Shown here: piece by piece, positions 36,615 to 45,841 of the stretch
Numbering within the stretch: position 1 is the stretch's first letter
Layout of the letters: every line of letters begins with the position of its first letter
Source of the DNA: Butyrivibrio sp. INlla16
GTDB lineage: Bacteria > Bacillota > Clostridia > Lachnospirales > Lachnospiraceae
DNA: 64,000 bases
NCBI RefSeq assembly: GCF_900104155.1
Contig: NZ_FMYB01000006.1
Coordinates: 75,014-139,013 of the forward strand
Direction: 5' to 3'
Made by a program: the position numbers and the translations under genes
Notes under the pieces: generated by a model
Seen by the model: only the letters and a program-made list of their open reading frames with translations
Told to the model about the DNA's origin: nothing
The model's database searches: none

Positions 36615-38225
36615 TCAATAATTTTTGTCATTTTCAGCCAGCCACAAATCAAACTGTCTCTGCTTCTCCGCAATATATTCGTCTAAACCTGCTTGTTTCA
36701 GTTTTTCGTTAAATTCCGCCGTTCCTGAAACAGGATCCAGAAAGCCGTACAGAAGCTGATTTGAATACTCATCATATATGTTTTGTAATGCCGCATATTC
36801 TGCGGTATATTGACTATTGTCAAAGGTAAAGCCCAAGGCGATGGATGTCTCCGCGTTCGCATTGAATTCCATTATCCTTGAACCCAAATCCTGTGAGTCA
36901 CCGGTCCAGTAAGGGCATATATACTGGTTGGGCATCTCCCAGTTCATAGTGTGATACCACTCTGCATTTTGTATGTTCACGCCATCAGGAAAATCAATGC
37001 TCCCATCAGGTTTTGTAACATAATCCACACCCTCTTCGCCCCATACAAGTAATGTAGATAGCTCCGGATCGGTGTACAGCTCATTCATAAGCTGCACTGC
37101 AGCAACAGGGTCAGGAGAAGACTGATTAAGACATGAAATTACGGATGTGATACCTGTAGATTTGATTATGCTTTGTCCTAAGCGAAACACAATCATTTCC
37201 CTTCCGCATTCGCCGGATATCTGGGACTTGTAACCGGGTTTTGACGGAGCAAGCATCGACATATAGTCTCCGGACTTAATCCTTGCGGAGCTGGAGCTCT
37301 TATCGCTCAAAGCGTCCGGGGATATAAATCCCATCTGATTCCATCTGTGCATGCGCTCGACCATATCCATCCACTCATTGCTCTCCATCAGGTTTGTGAC
37401 CGTCCTGTCCTTCGTTGGATCCAAAAGTACACCGAACCAGTCATTACCAAGGTTATCAACGATGGAGCCTTGCGCAAACTGATTACCTGATACTGCAAAT
37501 ACCCACTTATCCGGAAATTTGCTTTGAAGCTTTACATATATTTTTTCTATTTCATCCCAGGTTGAGTGAACTTCCTGGTTTTCGTCCTCCTCATATTCAT
37601 AGCCGATTGCATCAAGATATTCCTTTCCTATCACAATAGCTGCTGTAGTAATGGCGTAGTCCTTTACCGGAGGAATGCCATACAGATGACCGGCATATTT
37701 GCATGCTTCCTGGTATTTTTCAGGGATAAGCTCCTCTATTCCCGGTCCATAATTTTTAAGTAAATCGTCCTTATTAAGGTCATAGCAAAATCCATTATTT
37801 ACGCAGAGTGTATACCCGATGACATTTCCGCCGAACCAGTCAATTTGTTCGTCATTGTTTGTCAGTTTCAGATGAACATCCTGACCGTATGAAGAAAAAT
37901 CCATCGCCAAAAGCTCTATCTCCAGACATAGCTTCTTACGCAGGATTTTATTCATTGCTTCCTGTATTCTCTCTATACCAATGGGGCTACCGGTCCAGGT
38001 ATATATAGCATAAGTGACCTTTTGATACTCTCCTGTCTTCTCATACTCAGCTCTGCGATCTTCTATTGCCTTGCTGTATGCGGGAGACATGTTACTTTCA
38101 GTTGTTTCGGCAGATTCAGAAGCTGTAACTTCTTCTACCCCGGTCTTGCTCCTGCCACATGCTATGAGAGTGACCGTAATTAGTATAATCAGAAAAAAAG
38201 CTGCCCACCTCATTGTTCTTTTCAT
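36615..38225 (-). CDS. Second sugar-binding lipoprotein (LplA/YtcQ type)
   Basis: 536 residues with a lipobox (TVTLIAC, Cys about 23) and an LplA-like fold (TWTGSPIGIERIQEAMNKIL near 75; DWFGGNVIGYTLCVNNG near 130). Its C-terminal ending (DEYIAEKQRQFDLWL) closely resembles that of the 42825 binding protein (DEIIAEKQKQLDAFL), so the two are paralogues. It is divergent from the histidine kinase gene and upstream of abfA. No permeases follow it; it may share the 40908/41814 pair or present ligand to the kinase. Confidence 0.9.
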   Translation of the reverse strand: MKRTMRWAAFFLIILITVTLIACGRSKTGVEEVTASESAETTESNMSPAYSKAIEDRRAEYEKTGEYQKVTYAIYTWTGSPIGIERIQEAMNKILRKKLCLEIELLAMDFSSYGQDVHLKLTNNDEQIDWFGGNVIGYTLCVNNGFCYDLNKDDLLKNYGPGIEELIPEKYQEACKYAGHLYGIPPVKDYAITTAAIVIGKEYLDAIGYEYEEDENQEVHSTWDEIEKIYVKLQSKFPDKWVFAVSGNQFAQGSIVDNLGNDWFGVLLDPTKDRTVTNLMESNEWMDMVERMHRWNQMGFISPDALSDKSSSSARIKSGDYMSMLAPSKPGYKSQISGECGREMIVFRLGQSIIKSTGITSVISCLNQSSPDPVAAVQLMNELYTDPELSTLLVWGEEGVDYVTKPDGSIDFPDGVNIQNAEWYHTMNWEMPNQYICPYWTGDSQDLGSRIMEFNANAETSIALGFTFDNSQYTAEYAALQNIYDEYSNQLLYGFLDPVSGTAEFNEKLKQAGLDEYIAEKQRQFDLWLAENDKNY

Positions 38226-38268
38226 CCCAGAAACTTCTCCTTATCATGAAGCATTGTGCAGAATATAT

Positions 38269-38284
38269 AATTATCTTGATAATT
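38269..38284. promoter_or_regulatory. Palindrome in divergent promoter region
   Basis: AATTATC-TT-GATAATT between the binding-protein gene (minus) and the kinase gene (plus). It is well placed for a regulator acting on both; the response regulator at 40158 is the obvious candidate. Confidence 0.4.
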
Positions 38285-38329
38285 TTTTAGATAACCAGTA
38301 TTATTTTAACAATAAAAGAAGGTGTGGAT

Positions 38330-40180
38330 ATGTACAATATGGAGGAGATTTGTCACTATTTTCATAATATTTTGCCGGGGCCAAAACGAAAGCATTCTCT
38401 GCTGCATCGGTTCGGTATATTGTTTTTAATGTCCATGCTCATCTTTACCACTCTTCTCGCGGCAGTTACGATGGTTATCTTTTTTAACCTGCGTGAATTC
38501 TCATATCGTTCTGTTCAAGATTCTCTTCGTTTTTACGACAACAGACTCGATGTTGAGCTCAGTCAGAATATCATGTTCCTCATCGACAACTGCTCATCTG
38601 ATCCGGATATTATAAGGCTTCGTACTACCATGGATAGCAATGAGGAAGTTGGCTGCATGGCACGTATCCAGAACCGATTATCTACTCAGATTACACCACA
38701 CTCCGTAATCAGGGGCTTTTACCTGTATTATCCCGATAAAGATGTATTTCTTCCGGTCTATAATACTGCCAATACAGGTACCAGTTCGGGCTATCCGTTC
38801 CCTTCTTTTATCAGATCACTTTTACAAGCGCACCTGAAAGACGACGGATCCGGCGCTGATCTTCCTCAAAACTGGTATTTTATTGAAGATCAGAACTGCC
38901 TTATCAGGACATTTAGAGTAGGCGGAATATACGGTGGCGCATGGATTGATCTAAACAACCTTCCAGGATTTGAAGAGTTTTTCGGAAATGATGCCATCCT
39001 ACTGATTACAGACAGCTCCGGACAAGTGCTGTTTTCCGGTAATACCTTTGCAGAAAATGGCAATGCGAATGATTCCGGGAAAGAACCAAATCTCCCTGTT
39101 GAGAAATCTCTCTCCGGTCCTGTTACTGTAAGTATCCCGGGCATCGGAAAAAGGATCATTATCTCCTTTAGACAAAGCTTTTCAGATTACTGCTTTACCG
39201 TGCTGCTTCCTCAAAAGCAGTTTTTACAGGCTTTCCGATCTCTTTATTATCTTTTGGCACTTATTATCTTATGGGCTGTTTGCTTTTTTATATCCTATAG
39301 CCGCATGGGACGGATGATCATTGAGATCCCGACCAAATCTCTTATGGCAGTAACCAGGAACATCCGATCCGGAAATCTGGACACCAGAATCACTCCTTCA
39401 AATAACTATGAAGAGACAGTCCAGATTACAGATGCCTTTAATAAACTACTATCCGAGATAGGTAATCTAAGGATCAGTGTCTATGAAGAACAGCTCCAGG
39501 CTCGCGAGTTTGAATTGAAATCTCTGAAAAACCAGGTTGCTCCTCATTTCCTGATCAACTGTCTGAACACTGTGTTTATGTCAGCACAGGATCAGTCAAA
39601 TCTTGAAGTGACAAATCAGATAATCTCCACACTATCCTCTCATCTGCGGTATACGCTTTCTGACAGGAATATTGTTCCGCTGTCTGAGGAACTTGAATAT
39701 CTCGAAAATTACATACTGCTGACTCAGTACAGATTTCCCGAGACGTTGCAATATGAAAAGGAAATTGACCTTGATCTACTGAATGCAGAGGTGTTCCCGA
39801 TGATTCTCCTCACTCTTACCGAGAATTCCATTAAGACGGGACTTATTATGGGCGAGCCTTTTCTTATCCGAGTCAAGGCGACAAAAAGGATTGAAAATAA
39901 CGAAACCTTTGTGTACCTTGAGCATACTGATTCCGGAAGCGGTCTGTCAGAAGAAAAACTTGAAAAGTACAACCATATACTGGAACATCCTGAAGTTACG
40001 GAGAAGGGAACCGGTATAGGGCTCTATAATACCGCTATGCGACTTAGGCTCATTCTTGGATCAGAGGCAATGCTTAGCTTTGCAAACGCGGAAGGCATGG
40101 GATTATGTGTTACAATACGCTTCCCTTACAAGAAATACTCGGAAAAGGAGAGTTTACATGAATCTTCTGATAATAGATGA
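38330..40180 (+). CDS. YesM-type sensor histidine kinase
   Basis: 616 residues from the ATG at 38330, seven bases after GAAGG; a GTG at 38324 is less well spaced. Spans near 25-48 and 305-325 enclose a sensor region; HAMP-like linker, then His_kinase with VAPHFLINCLNTVF (His about 405) and an ATPase domain whose N-box reads LTENSIKTG instead of the common VENAIKHG. It overlaps the response regulator gene by 23 bp. Placed between two LplA-type binding proteins and abfA, it likely controls this arabino-oligosaccharide locus. Confidence 0.93.
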   Translation: MYNMEEICHYFHNILPGPKRKHSLLHRFGILFLMSMLIFTTLLAAVTMVIFFNLREFSYRSVQDSLRFYDNRLDVELSQNIMFLIDNCSSDPDIIRLRTTMDSNEEVGCMARIQNRLSTQITPHSVIRGFYLYYPDKDVFLPVYNTANTGTSSGYPFPSFIRSLLQAHLKDDGSGADLPQNWYFIEDQNCLIRTFRVGGIYGGAWIDLNNLPGFEEFFGNDAILLITDSSGQVLFSGNTFAENGNANDSGKEPNLPVEKSLSGPVTVSIPGIGKRIIISFRQSFSDYCFTVLLPQKQFLQAFRSLYYLLALIILWAVCFFISYSRMGRMIIEIPTKSLMAVTRNIRSGNLDTRITPSNNYEETVQITDAFNKLLSEIGNLRISVYEEQLQAREFELKSLKNQVAPHFLINCLNTVFMSAQDQSNLEVTNQIISTLSSHLRYTLSDRNIVPLSEELEYLENYILLTQYRFPETLQYEKEIDLDLLNAEVFPMILLTLTENSIKTGLIMGEPFLIRVKATKRIENNETFVYLEHTDSGSGLSEEKLEKYNHILEHPEVTEKGTGIGLYNTAMRLRLILGSEAMLSFANAEGMGLCVTIRFPYKKYSEKESLHESSDNR

Positions 40181-40892
40181 CGAATACTATATTGTTCAAG
40201 GTCTTGTAGGTATGATAAATAAAGAAGAACTTGGATTTGACCATATCTTCACAGCCTATAGTGCGCAGCAAGGGATGACTATCCTAAAAAAAGAACAGGT
40301 TGATCTGATGCTGCTGGATATCGAGATGCCCAAGGAAACCGGTCTTGAACTACTTGAACAACTTAATGTTGAAGGGCTTCAGCCAACAACAATAATATTA
40401 TCCGGACATCAGCGTTTTGACTATGCCCAGGAAGCCATGCATTATCACTGCTTCAATTATCTGCTTAAACCCATTGGAAAACAGAACCTGAACCAGGAAT
40501 TATCCCGCGCCATGGCATTTTTGCGCCCGAAACAGGTAAATCCTGAAAGCGAAGCAGGTAACGGCATCAAAATCAACGACAGCAGTTTTGTCCACACAGT
40601 ACGAAGATATATCCGCGACCATCTGTCGGACGCAGATTTAAACCGTGTCAAGATTGCTGATGCCATACACCTAAATCCCGATTATCTGTCATTTTGTTTT
40701 CATAAGGAATTTGAAACAACGCTTACAGCTTATATCAATTCAAAACGAATGGATCAAGCCAAATACCTACTAAAAAACACGACTATGAGCATTTCGGATA
40801 TCGCAGAACAGGTTGGAATCCCCAATACCTCATATTTTTACAGGCAGTTCAAGAAAACAACAGGTCAAACTCCCCAACAATACCGCAAATAG
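40158..40892 (+). CDS. YesN-type response regulator
   Basis: 244 residues from the ATG at 40158 (AAGGAGAGTTTAC upstream), inside the end of the kinase gene. Receiver with IIDDEYY, phospho-acceptor Asp about 54 in LLLDIEMPKETG; C-terminal AraC double HTH (about 145-240, IHLNPDYLSFCFHKEFETTL and VGIPNTSYFYRQFKK). Convergent with the permease gene, only 15 bp away. It probably activates the divergent binding-protein/abfA operon and the permease operon. Confidence 0.94.
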   Translation: MNLLIIDDEYYIVQGLVGMINKEELGFDHIFTAYSAQQGMTILKKEQVDLMLLDIEMPKETGLELLEQLNVEGLQPTTIILSGHQRFDYAQEAMHYHCFNYLLKPIGKQNLNQELSRAMAFLRPKQVNPESEAGNGIKINDSSFVHTVRRYIRDHLSDADLNRVKIADAIHLNPDYLSFCFHKEFETTLTAYINSKRMDQAKYLLKNTTMSISDIAEQVGIPNTSYFYRQFKKTTGQTPQQYRK

Positions 40893-40907
40893 CAGGTATT
40901 TTACAGC

Positions 40908-41795
40908 TTACCCTTTTACTGCTCCGATTGTGATACCTTTTACGAAGTATCTCTGCAGGAAAGGATATATGATCATAATGGGAAGGATACCCATAACCGT
41001 CAATGCCATTCTTACAGAAGTTGAAGGCAGATCAGCCATGTTAACATTTCCACTACCGTTCTGAGCCTGCTGCCTGAGCTGATCCAGATTACGCTGAATC
41101 TTCATAAGCAGTACCTGAATACTGTAGAGTTTGTCATCATTGATATAATACAGACCATTCATCCAGTCATTCCAGTATGCAAGTCCAACCAGGAGCCCGA
41201 TTGTAGCGGTTATCGGCAACGCCATAGGGAATACCACCTTGAAAAGGATTCCAAATTCACCTGCTCCGTCAACTCTTGCTGCATCAATAACTTCATCAGG
41301 AATATTGGTGGTGAAGTATGTACGCATCATAATGACGTTAAAAGGGCTCATAAGTAAGCCCGGAACAAGCAGCGCAATAACTGTATTTCGAATATGGAAT
41401 GTCTGTGTCCACATCAAATATGCAGGAACCAGTCCTCCTGAGAAGAGCATTGTAAAGAATAGATAGAATGCAAAAATTTGTCTTCCGGGAAGCTCTTTTC
41501 TTGAAAGCGGATAAGCATATAGCAAAGTAACAAACAGGTTGGATAGAGTTCCTACAACTGTAACTGATATTGAAATCACATAACCACGTGCCACAGATCC
41601 GGATTGAACAAACAGATATTTATAAGCATATGTACTAAATTTTTCCGGAAAAAAACTATATCCGTTTGCTAACAAAGTTTGTTCATCTGTGAGTGATGAC
41701 ATGAGCATAAGAAAGAAAGGAGCAAGTGCACAGATAGCCAGAATGATCATCAGCGCATTTGCCAAGGTCTGAAATACTCTGTCTTTTTGTACCAT
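40908..41795 (-). CDS. ABC transporter permease (LplC-like)
   Basis: 295 residues, six spans, EAA loop DAARVDGAGEFGILFKVVFPMALP near 185. It is typical of the LplC/YtcP group that pairs with an LplB-like partner, here the gene 18 bp upstream. The frame begins at ATG 41795 after AGGAGGATTTTAGAAAC. Membrane component of the importer fed by the 42825 (and perhaps 36615) binding lipoproteins. Confidence 0.93.
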   Translation of the reverse strand: MVQKDRVFQTLANALMIILAICALAPFFLMLMSSLTDEQTLLANGYSFFPEKFSTYAYKYLFVQSGSVARGYVISISVTVVGTLSNLFVTLLYAYPLSRKELPGRQIFAFYLFFTMLFSGGLVPAYLMWTQTFHIRNTVIALLVPGLLMSPFNVIMMRTYFTTNIPDEVIDAARVDGAGEFGILFKVVFPMALPITATIGLLVGLAYWNDWMNGLYYINDDKLYSIQVLLMKIQRNLDQLRQQAQNGSGNVNMADLPSTSVRMALTVMGILPIMIIYPFLQRYFVKGITIGAVKG

Positions 41796-41813
41796 GTTTC
41801 TAAAATCCTCCTA

Positions 41814-42731
41814 TTAAAACAGCGAACTTTCGTTGTCTATTCTTCTGACTATAGCGTTAGCCGTTACTACCAGAACAAATCCAACAACGGACTGATAAAG
41901 GCCTGCTGCTGAGGACATTCCTACATTGTTATTCTGGATAAGTCCGCGGTATACGTAGGTATCAATTGTCTGCGTTACATTGATAAGCGGACCGGAGTTG
42001 AGCGGAACCTGATAGAAAAGACCGAAATCAGAACGGAAAATTCCGCCAAGAGCCATAAGTGTCAGTATGATAATTGTAGATTTCAAACCGGGCAATGTAA
42101 CATGAACAATTTTCTGCCAACGATTAGCTCCATCCACAACAGCAGCTTCATAAAGTGTGCCGTCAATACCGCAGATGGTAGCATAATAGAGGATCATATT
42201 GTATCCAAGGCCCTTCCAGATATTGATAAGAACCAGAATAACGGGCCAATATTTTGCAGTGTTATACCAGTCAATGGGCTCTTTTCCAAGCAGTTTGACT
42301 AGTGAGTTGTTGATGAAGCCATCACTGGTGCTCAGGAAAGCGTAAGCAAGATAACTTACTATGACCATTGAAATCAGGAAAGGAATCAGAATAATCGTCT
42401 GATATGCCTGCTTCGCTGTTTTGTTGCGGATCTCATTAAGAATGATCGCTGTTGCTACAGCCAGAATAGTTCCAAGTACAATAAATACGACATTATAAAG
42501 TACTGTGTTTCTGATCATTATCCATGCGTCTTTGGTTCTGGTGAGGAATTCGAAATTTTTAAATCCGCACCAGGGACTTCCATATACACCTTGCGCAGCA
42601 TTATACTGCCTGAAGGCTATCTGTATTCCAAACATCGGAATATATGAATTTATAAAAAGATATACTACCCCGGGTATGAACATTAAATACATCGGCCAGA
42701 AGCGTTTTAATGTTTTCTTTGTCTTTTTCAA
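41814..42731 (-). CDS. ABC transporter permease (LplB-like)
   Basis: 305 residues if started at the TTG at 42731, 11 bases after the AAGGAGG site; the longer frame to 42752 would start inside that site, so I prefer the TTG. Six spans (WPMYLMFIPGVVYLFINSY first) and EAA loop EAAVVDGANRWQKIVHVTLPGLK near 195. Partner of the LplC-like permease. A strong hairpin lies between it and the binding-protein gene upstream. Confidence 0.9.
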   Translation of the reverse strand: MKKTKKTLKRFWPMYLMFIPGVVYLFINSYIPMFGIQIAFRQYNAAQGVYGSPWCGFKNFEFLTRTKDAWIMIRNTVLYNVVFIVLGTILAVATAIILNEIRNKTAKQAYQTIILIPFLISMVIVSYLAYAFLSTSDGFINNSLVKLLGKEPIDWYNTAKYWPVILVLINIWKGLGYNMILYYATICGIDGTLYEAAVVDGANRWQKIVHVTLPGLKSTIIILTLMALGGIFRSDFGLFYQVPLNSGPLINVTQTIDTYVYRGLIQNNNVGMSSAAGLYQSVVGFVLVVTANAIVRRIDNESSLF

Positions 42732-42763
42732 CCTAACCCCATCCTCCTTCAAGTAATATTATC

Positions 42764-42797
42764 ATGCAGGTGCCAAAATGATATTTGACACCTGCAT
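42764..42797 (-). terminator. Intercistronic hairpin between binding protein and LplB-like permease
   Basis: ATGCAGGTG (42764-42772) pairs with CACCTGCAT (42789-42797). On the transcribed minus strand the 3' flank is GATAATATT rather than a T run, so it may stabilise the upstream message or only partly terminate. Confidence 0.6.
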
Positions 42798-42824
42798 TTT
42801 TTGTGTTAATTATTATTGGCAGAA

Positions 42825-44342
42825 TTATTTGCTTGCAAGAAATGCATCAAGCTGTTTCTGCTTCTCGGCGATGATCTCATCGATGCCGGCTGCCTTAAGT
42901 TCGTCAATATACTTAGGAAGGTTTTCTTCAGGATCGATAGCGCCCCAAAGAAGAGCGGTCCTGTAAGAAGATACAACGTTGTTGCAAGCTGTTACCTGGT
43001 TCATAACAGGTGAGCTGTCCCAAATGAATCCCATAGCAGGGCTAGGCTCGCCACTGTTGTTAAACTCGTTAAGCTTTGTCCAAAGATCGGGATCCTCAGC
43101 GCCTTCCCAAACTGGTGTAATCTGCTGATTAGGCCATGCCCAATCCATTGAAGAATAACCGGAAGCGTTCGGATCAACACCTTCAGGAGATGTGATCATC
43201 TTCTTGGTGTCATCAGTGTATACCCAGTGCTTACCTTCGATACCGTTGATGAACAGGTTGGAAATTTCAGGATCTGTATACATAAGGTTCCAAAGCTTCA
43301 TAGCTTCTTCAGGATGCTTTGAGCTGTAAGGAATCATCCATGAGTTACCATTAGGAATTGCTGTATGCTTGATAGGTCCATGAATCTTCATGAAGTAAAC
43401 TTCTTTGCCGTTGCCCTTGTAAACCTCAAGTTCCTTGCCGGGCTTCCAGTTCTCATACATTGCAAATCCATTGTTTGAAAGAAGAGCGTTCTCTGTAGTT
43501 GTTGTAGCATCAGGCATGACCAAACCTTCCTGATTCCACTGCCACATCATCTTGCAGAAATCCTGGAAGCTCTTTGTCTCTGCTTCGTCAACAACTGTTG
43601 TGCTGTCTTCGCGGCAATCCTCAAGGATACCAAGAGAATCTCCAAGCGGATCAGCGGGAATAGTTGTCTGCATACCACCCTGTGCCCATGTGGGAACAAG
43701 AGCATCCATCTCAGGATGAGCTTCGTGAACCTTTACAAGGATTTCGTGCATATCATCATAAGTGCCGTACTCAGGAACTGTGATACCAAGTTCGTCACAG
43801 ATGTCCTTGCGCATAGCAAATCCGGCTGCACGTGATGTATCTTTCTGGTTCGGAAGTGCATAGAGCACACCATCCTTTTTGCAGGCTTCAAGGTCATATT
43901 CGTTAATTACTCCCTTTGCTCCCTGTCCATATTTCTCTAAAAGATCATCAAGGGGATATGCCCAATTATTATTAACTACAGTGTTAAACTGACCACTTAT
44001 GTTGTTGTAGCACATAAGATCAATAGCTTCACCGGAGGTCAGAGCAAGGTTAATCTGTTCTGCATCCTGTCCACGAACAAGATCAATCTCACAACCGATC
44101 TTTTCACGTGTGATCTTGCTGATTGCTTCAGCAACTTCATTGCAATCCTCTGTGTCAGCATTACCATTTCCCCAAACTACGAGCTTGACATATTCGCCTG
44201 ATCCGGCACTGTCCCCGCTGGCCTGATCAGAACTTGATGCTTCGCTGCCGCCGGCTGTTCCTGCGCTGCTTCCGCCACAAGCGGTAAGGCTAAGGACCAT
44301 CGTCAGAGCAGATAGTAAGGCTACCAATCTCTTTTTTTTCAT
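42825..44342 (-). CDS. Sugar-binding lipoprotein (LplA/YtcQ type)
   Basis: 505 residues from the ATG at 44342 (GTAGGAGGATG upstream); a frame to 44414 has no ribosome site. Lipobox LSLTAC (Cys about 20), Ser/Gly/Ala-rich linker, then an LplA-like fold (LVVWGNGNADTEDCNEVAEAI near 55; MCYNNISGQFNTVV near 115). First gene of an operon with LplB- and LplC-like permeases. Paralogous to the 36615 protein over its C-terminal part. Ligand not predictable; arabino-oligosaccharides are suggested by abfA nearby. Confidence 0.92.
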   Translation of the reverse strand: MKKKRLVALLSALTMVLSLTACGGSSAGTAGGSEASSSDQASGDSAGSGEYVKLVVWGNGNADTEDCNEVAEAISKITREKIGCEIDLVRGQDAEQINLALTSGEAIDLMCYNNISGQFNTVVNNNWAYPLDDLLEKYGQGAKGVINEYDLEACKKDGVLYALPNQKDTSRAAGFAMRKDICDELGITVPEYGTYDDMHEILVKVHEAHPEMDALVPTWAQGGMQTTIPADPLGDSLGILEDCREDSTTVVDEAETKSFQDFCKMMWQWNQEGLVMPDATTTTENALLSNNGFAMYENWKPGKELEVYKGNGKEVYFMKIHGPIKHTAIPNGNSWMIPYSSKHPEEAMKLWNLMYTDPEISNLFINGIEGKHWVYTDDTKKMITSPEGVDPNASGYSSMDWAWPNQQITPVWEGAEDPDLWTKLNEFNNSGEPSPAMGFIWDSSPVMNQVTACNNVVSSYRTALLWGAIDPEENLPKYIDELKAAGIDEIIAEKQKQLDAFLASK

Positions 44343-44414
44343 TTTGTTACATCCTCCTACTAAAATTTTTTTGTTACGGTTTTGAATCGGCAAAATGAAC
44401 AAATGATGTTCCAT

Positions 44415-44540
44415 TTTTTGCCATTTCGTTGTATTTATTTATACAATAAATAGTGAACGGATGATATGCACTATTGTTCGTTTTTTTTGTACATTTCTTA
44501 TAGTAAAACTTTTTACACCAAATTTTTGTACAAAAATGTC
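44415..44540. promoter_or_regulatory. Upstream control region of LplABC-like operon with TTTTTGTACA elements
   Basis: A perfect 16-bp palindrome ATTTTTGTACAAAAAT lies at 44522-44537, and a related half (TTTTTGTACATTT) at about 44485-44497. Nearer the gene are paired arms AATAGTG/CACTATT (44449-44474) and TTGTAT/ATACAA (about 44430-44447). These are plausible operator sites; a single promoter could not be fixed. Confidence 0.45.
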
Positions 44541-44543
44541 ACA

Positions 44544-44571
44544 AAAAAGGCGCCTTTTTGGGCGCCTTTTT
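44544..44571 (-). terminator. Terminator of serine hydrolase gene
   Basis: AAAAGGCGCC-CAAAAA-GGCGCCTTTTTTG on the minus strand, 28 bp after the 44600 stop. The stem is symmetrical, so it may also act from the other side. Confidence 0.85.
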
Positions 44572-44599
44572 ATATTATTTAACATATTTTATTCACTTT

Positions 44600-45769
44600 T
44601 TATAGCATTATTCCATTTACTACAGCTCTTACTCTATGATGATGATACAATTCCTCATTGGGTCTCATATTGTGCATATATGCTACAGAGAATTTTTCAA
44701 CAGGATCAGCTTCAACCCATATTCCTGAGCCGCCAGTCCATCCAAAGTTGCCCACATGTCCATTATGTCCATACTTCTGGGTAAGAAGAGTACGGAACCC
44801 AAGTCCATAGCCGTATCCTGCAAGGTAATCATTCTCAAAATCTGCCAGCTGCTGAGGTCCCAGCTGGTTTTCATGGAGCATGGCAACTGTACCACTGCCA
44901 AGATACTTTCTTCCTTTGTATGTGCCTCCATTTGCAAGCATCTGCATAAATACTGCAAAGTCGGCAGCACTTATAAACAGATTCGGACGGGCACCTGCCG
45001 GAACACTATCAGGATCCAGGGATAAAAAGTCTCCTGTCTTTTCAAAGTCTCCCGGTCCCTTCTTCGCATAATTTACTACAACCCTGTCTTTATTTGACGG
45101 ACGTACAAAGGTATCTGCATCTTTAAATCCCAAAGGCTCTATCAGTCTTTCCTTAAACACTTCTCGCAGAGGCTTTTCTTCGAATGTCTCAACAAGAACA
45201 CCGGTGATCTCAGAGCCGAATCCATAAAGCCAATGAGATCCGGGCTCAAACATAACAGGTACATCAGCCATGGCGCGCACTTCTTCTGCTATGGTTGTTG
45301 GTCCCTTTTTCAGAAGTTCCTCCATCTTTTTACTCATCGCTGCCAGTGTAGGTGTTGAGGGATTAACATCCGGCATCATACAGTAGGGTAGTCCGCACAT
45401 CATTGCTACCGCATCTCTGATAGTGATTGGTTTATCCAGCGGTTCAGTATCAATATCGCCATTTGGACGTACTACATATTTTTTTGTGTTCTTCCATTCC
45501 GGCAAATAATAATAAAGCGGATCACTGAAAAGGAATTTACCTTCTTCGAATATCATTCCCAAAATAGCATAGGTGAACAGTTTTGTAGTTGATGCCTGGC
45601 TGAACATACTGTGGACATTCACTTCCCTTTTCGATTCGATATCCGCATATCCGGCTTCCCCATGATAGAGCAGTTCATCACCCTGCATGATTGCAACTGC
45701 ACATCCGGGATTTGTTCCCCTATCAACAAATGACCTTATCAGTTCATCAAGTTTTCTAAAGTCTTTCAT
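44600..45769 (-). CDS. Serine hydrolase of the beta-lactamase/EstB family
   Basis: 389 residues without a signal peptide, so cytoplasmic. The class C-like S-x-x-K motif is S60-T-T-K63 (QASTTKLF); YGFGSE near 190 fits the Tyr-x-Ser/Asn position, and GHNGHVGNFGWTGG near 345 the third motif. Such proteins are mostly esterases or D-amino-acid/peptide hydrolases, rarely true beta-lactamases. GAAGGAGGG precedes the ATG. Between a sugar importer operon and msmK, a role in deacylating imported oligosaccharides is possible (inference). Confidence 0.88.
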   Translation of the reverse strand: MKDFRKLDELIRSFVDRGTNPGCAVAIMQGDELLYHGEAGYADIESKREVNVHSMFSQASTTKLFTYAILGMIFEEGKFLFSDPLYYYLPEWKNTKKYVVRPNGDIDTEPLDKPITIRDAVAMMCGLPYCMMPDVNPSTPTLAAMSKKMEELLKKGPTTIAEEVRAMADVPVMFEPGSHWLYGFGSEITGVLVETFEEKPLREVFKERLIEPLGFKDADTFVRPSNKDRVVVNYAKKGPGDFEKTGDFLSLDPDSVPAGARPNLFISAADFAVFMQMLANGGTYKGRKYLGSGTVAMLHENQLGPQQLADFENDYLAGYGYGLGFRTLLTQKYGHNGHVGNFGWTGGSGIWVEADPVEKFSVAYMHNMRPNEELYHHHRVRAVVNGIML

Positions 45770-45796
45770 ACTAACCCTCCTTCAATATAAAAATAA

Positions 45797-45816
45797 CGCG
45801 GCTCTTTCGAGCCGCG
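45797..45816 (-). terminator. Terminator of msmK
   Basis: CGCGGCTC-GAAA-GAGCCGCG on the minus strand, followed by TTATTTTTAT, 25 bp after the msmK stop. Confidence 0.88.
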
Positions 45817-45841
45817 CTTACATTTTTCTTCAATAAACAGA

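Noticed and set aside
44600..45769. Antibiotic beta-lactamase
   Set aside because: No signal peptide and EstB-like motifs; more likely an esterase or peptidase of the same fold.
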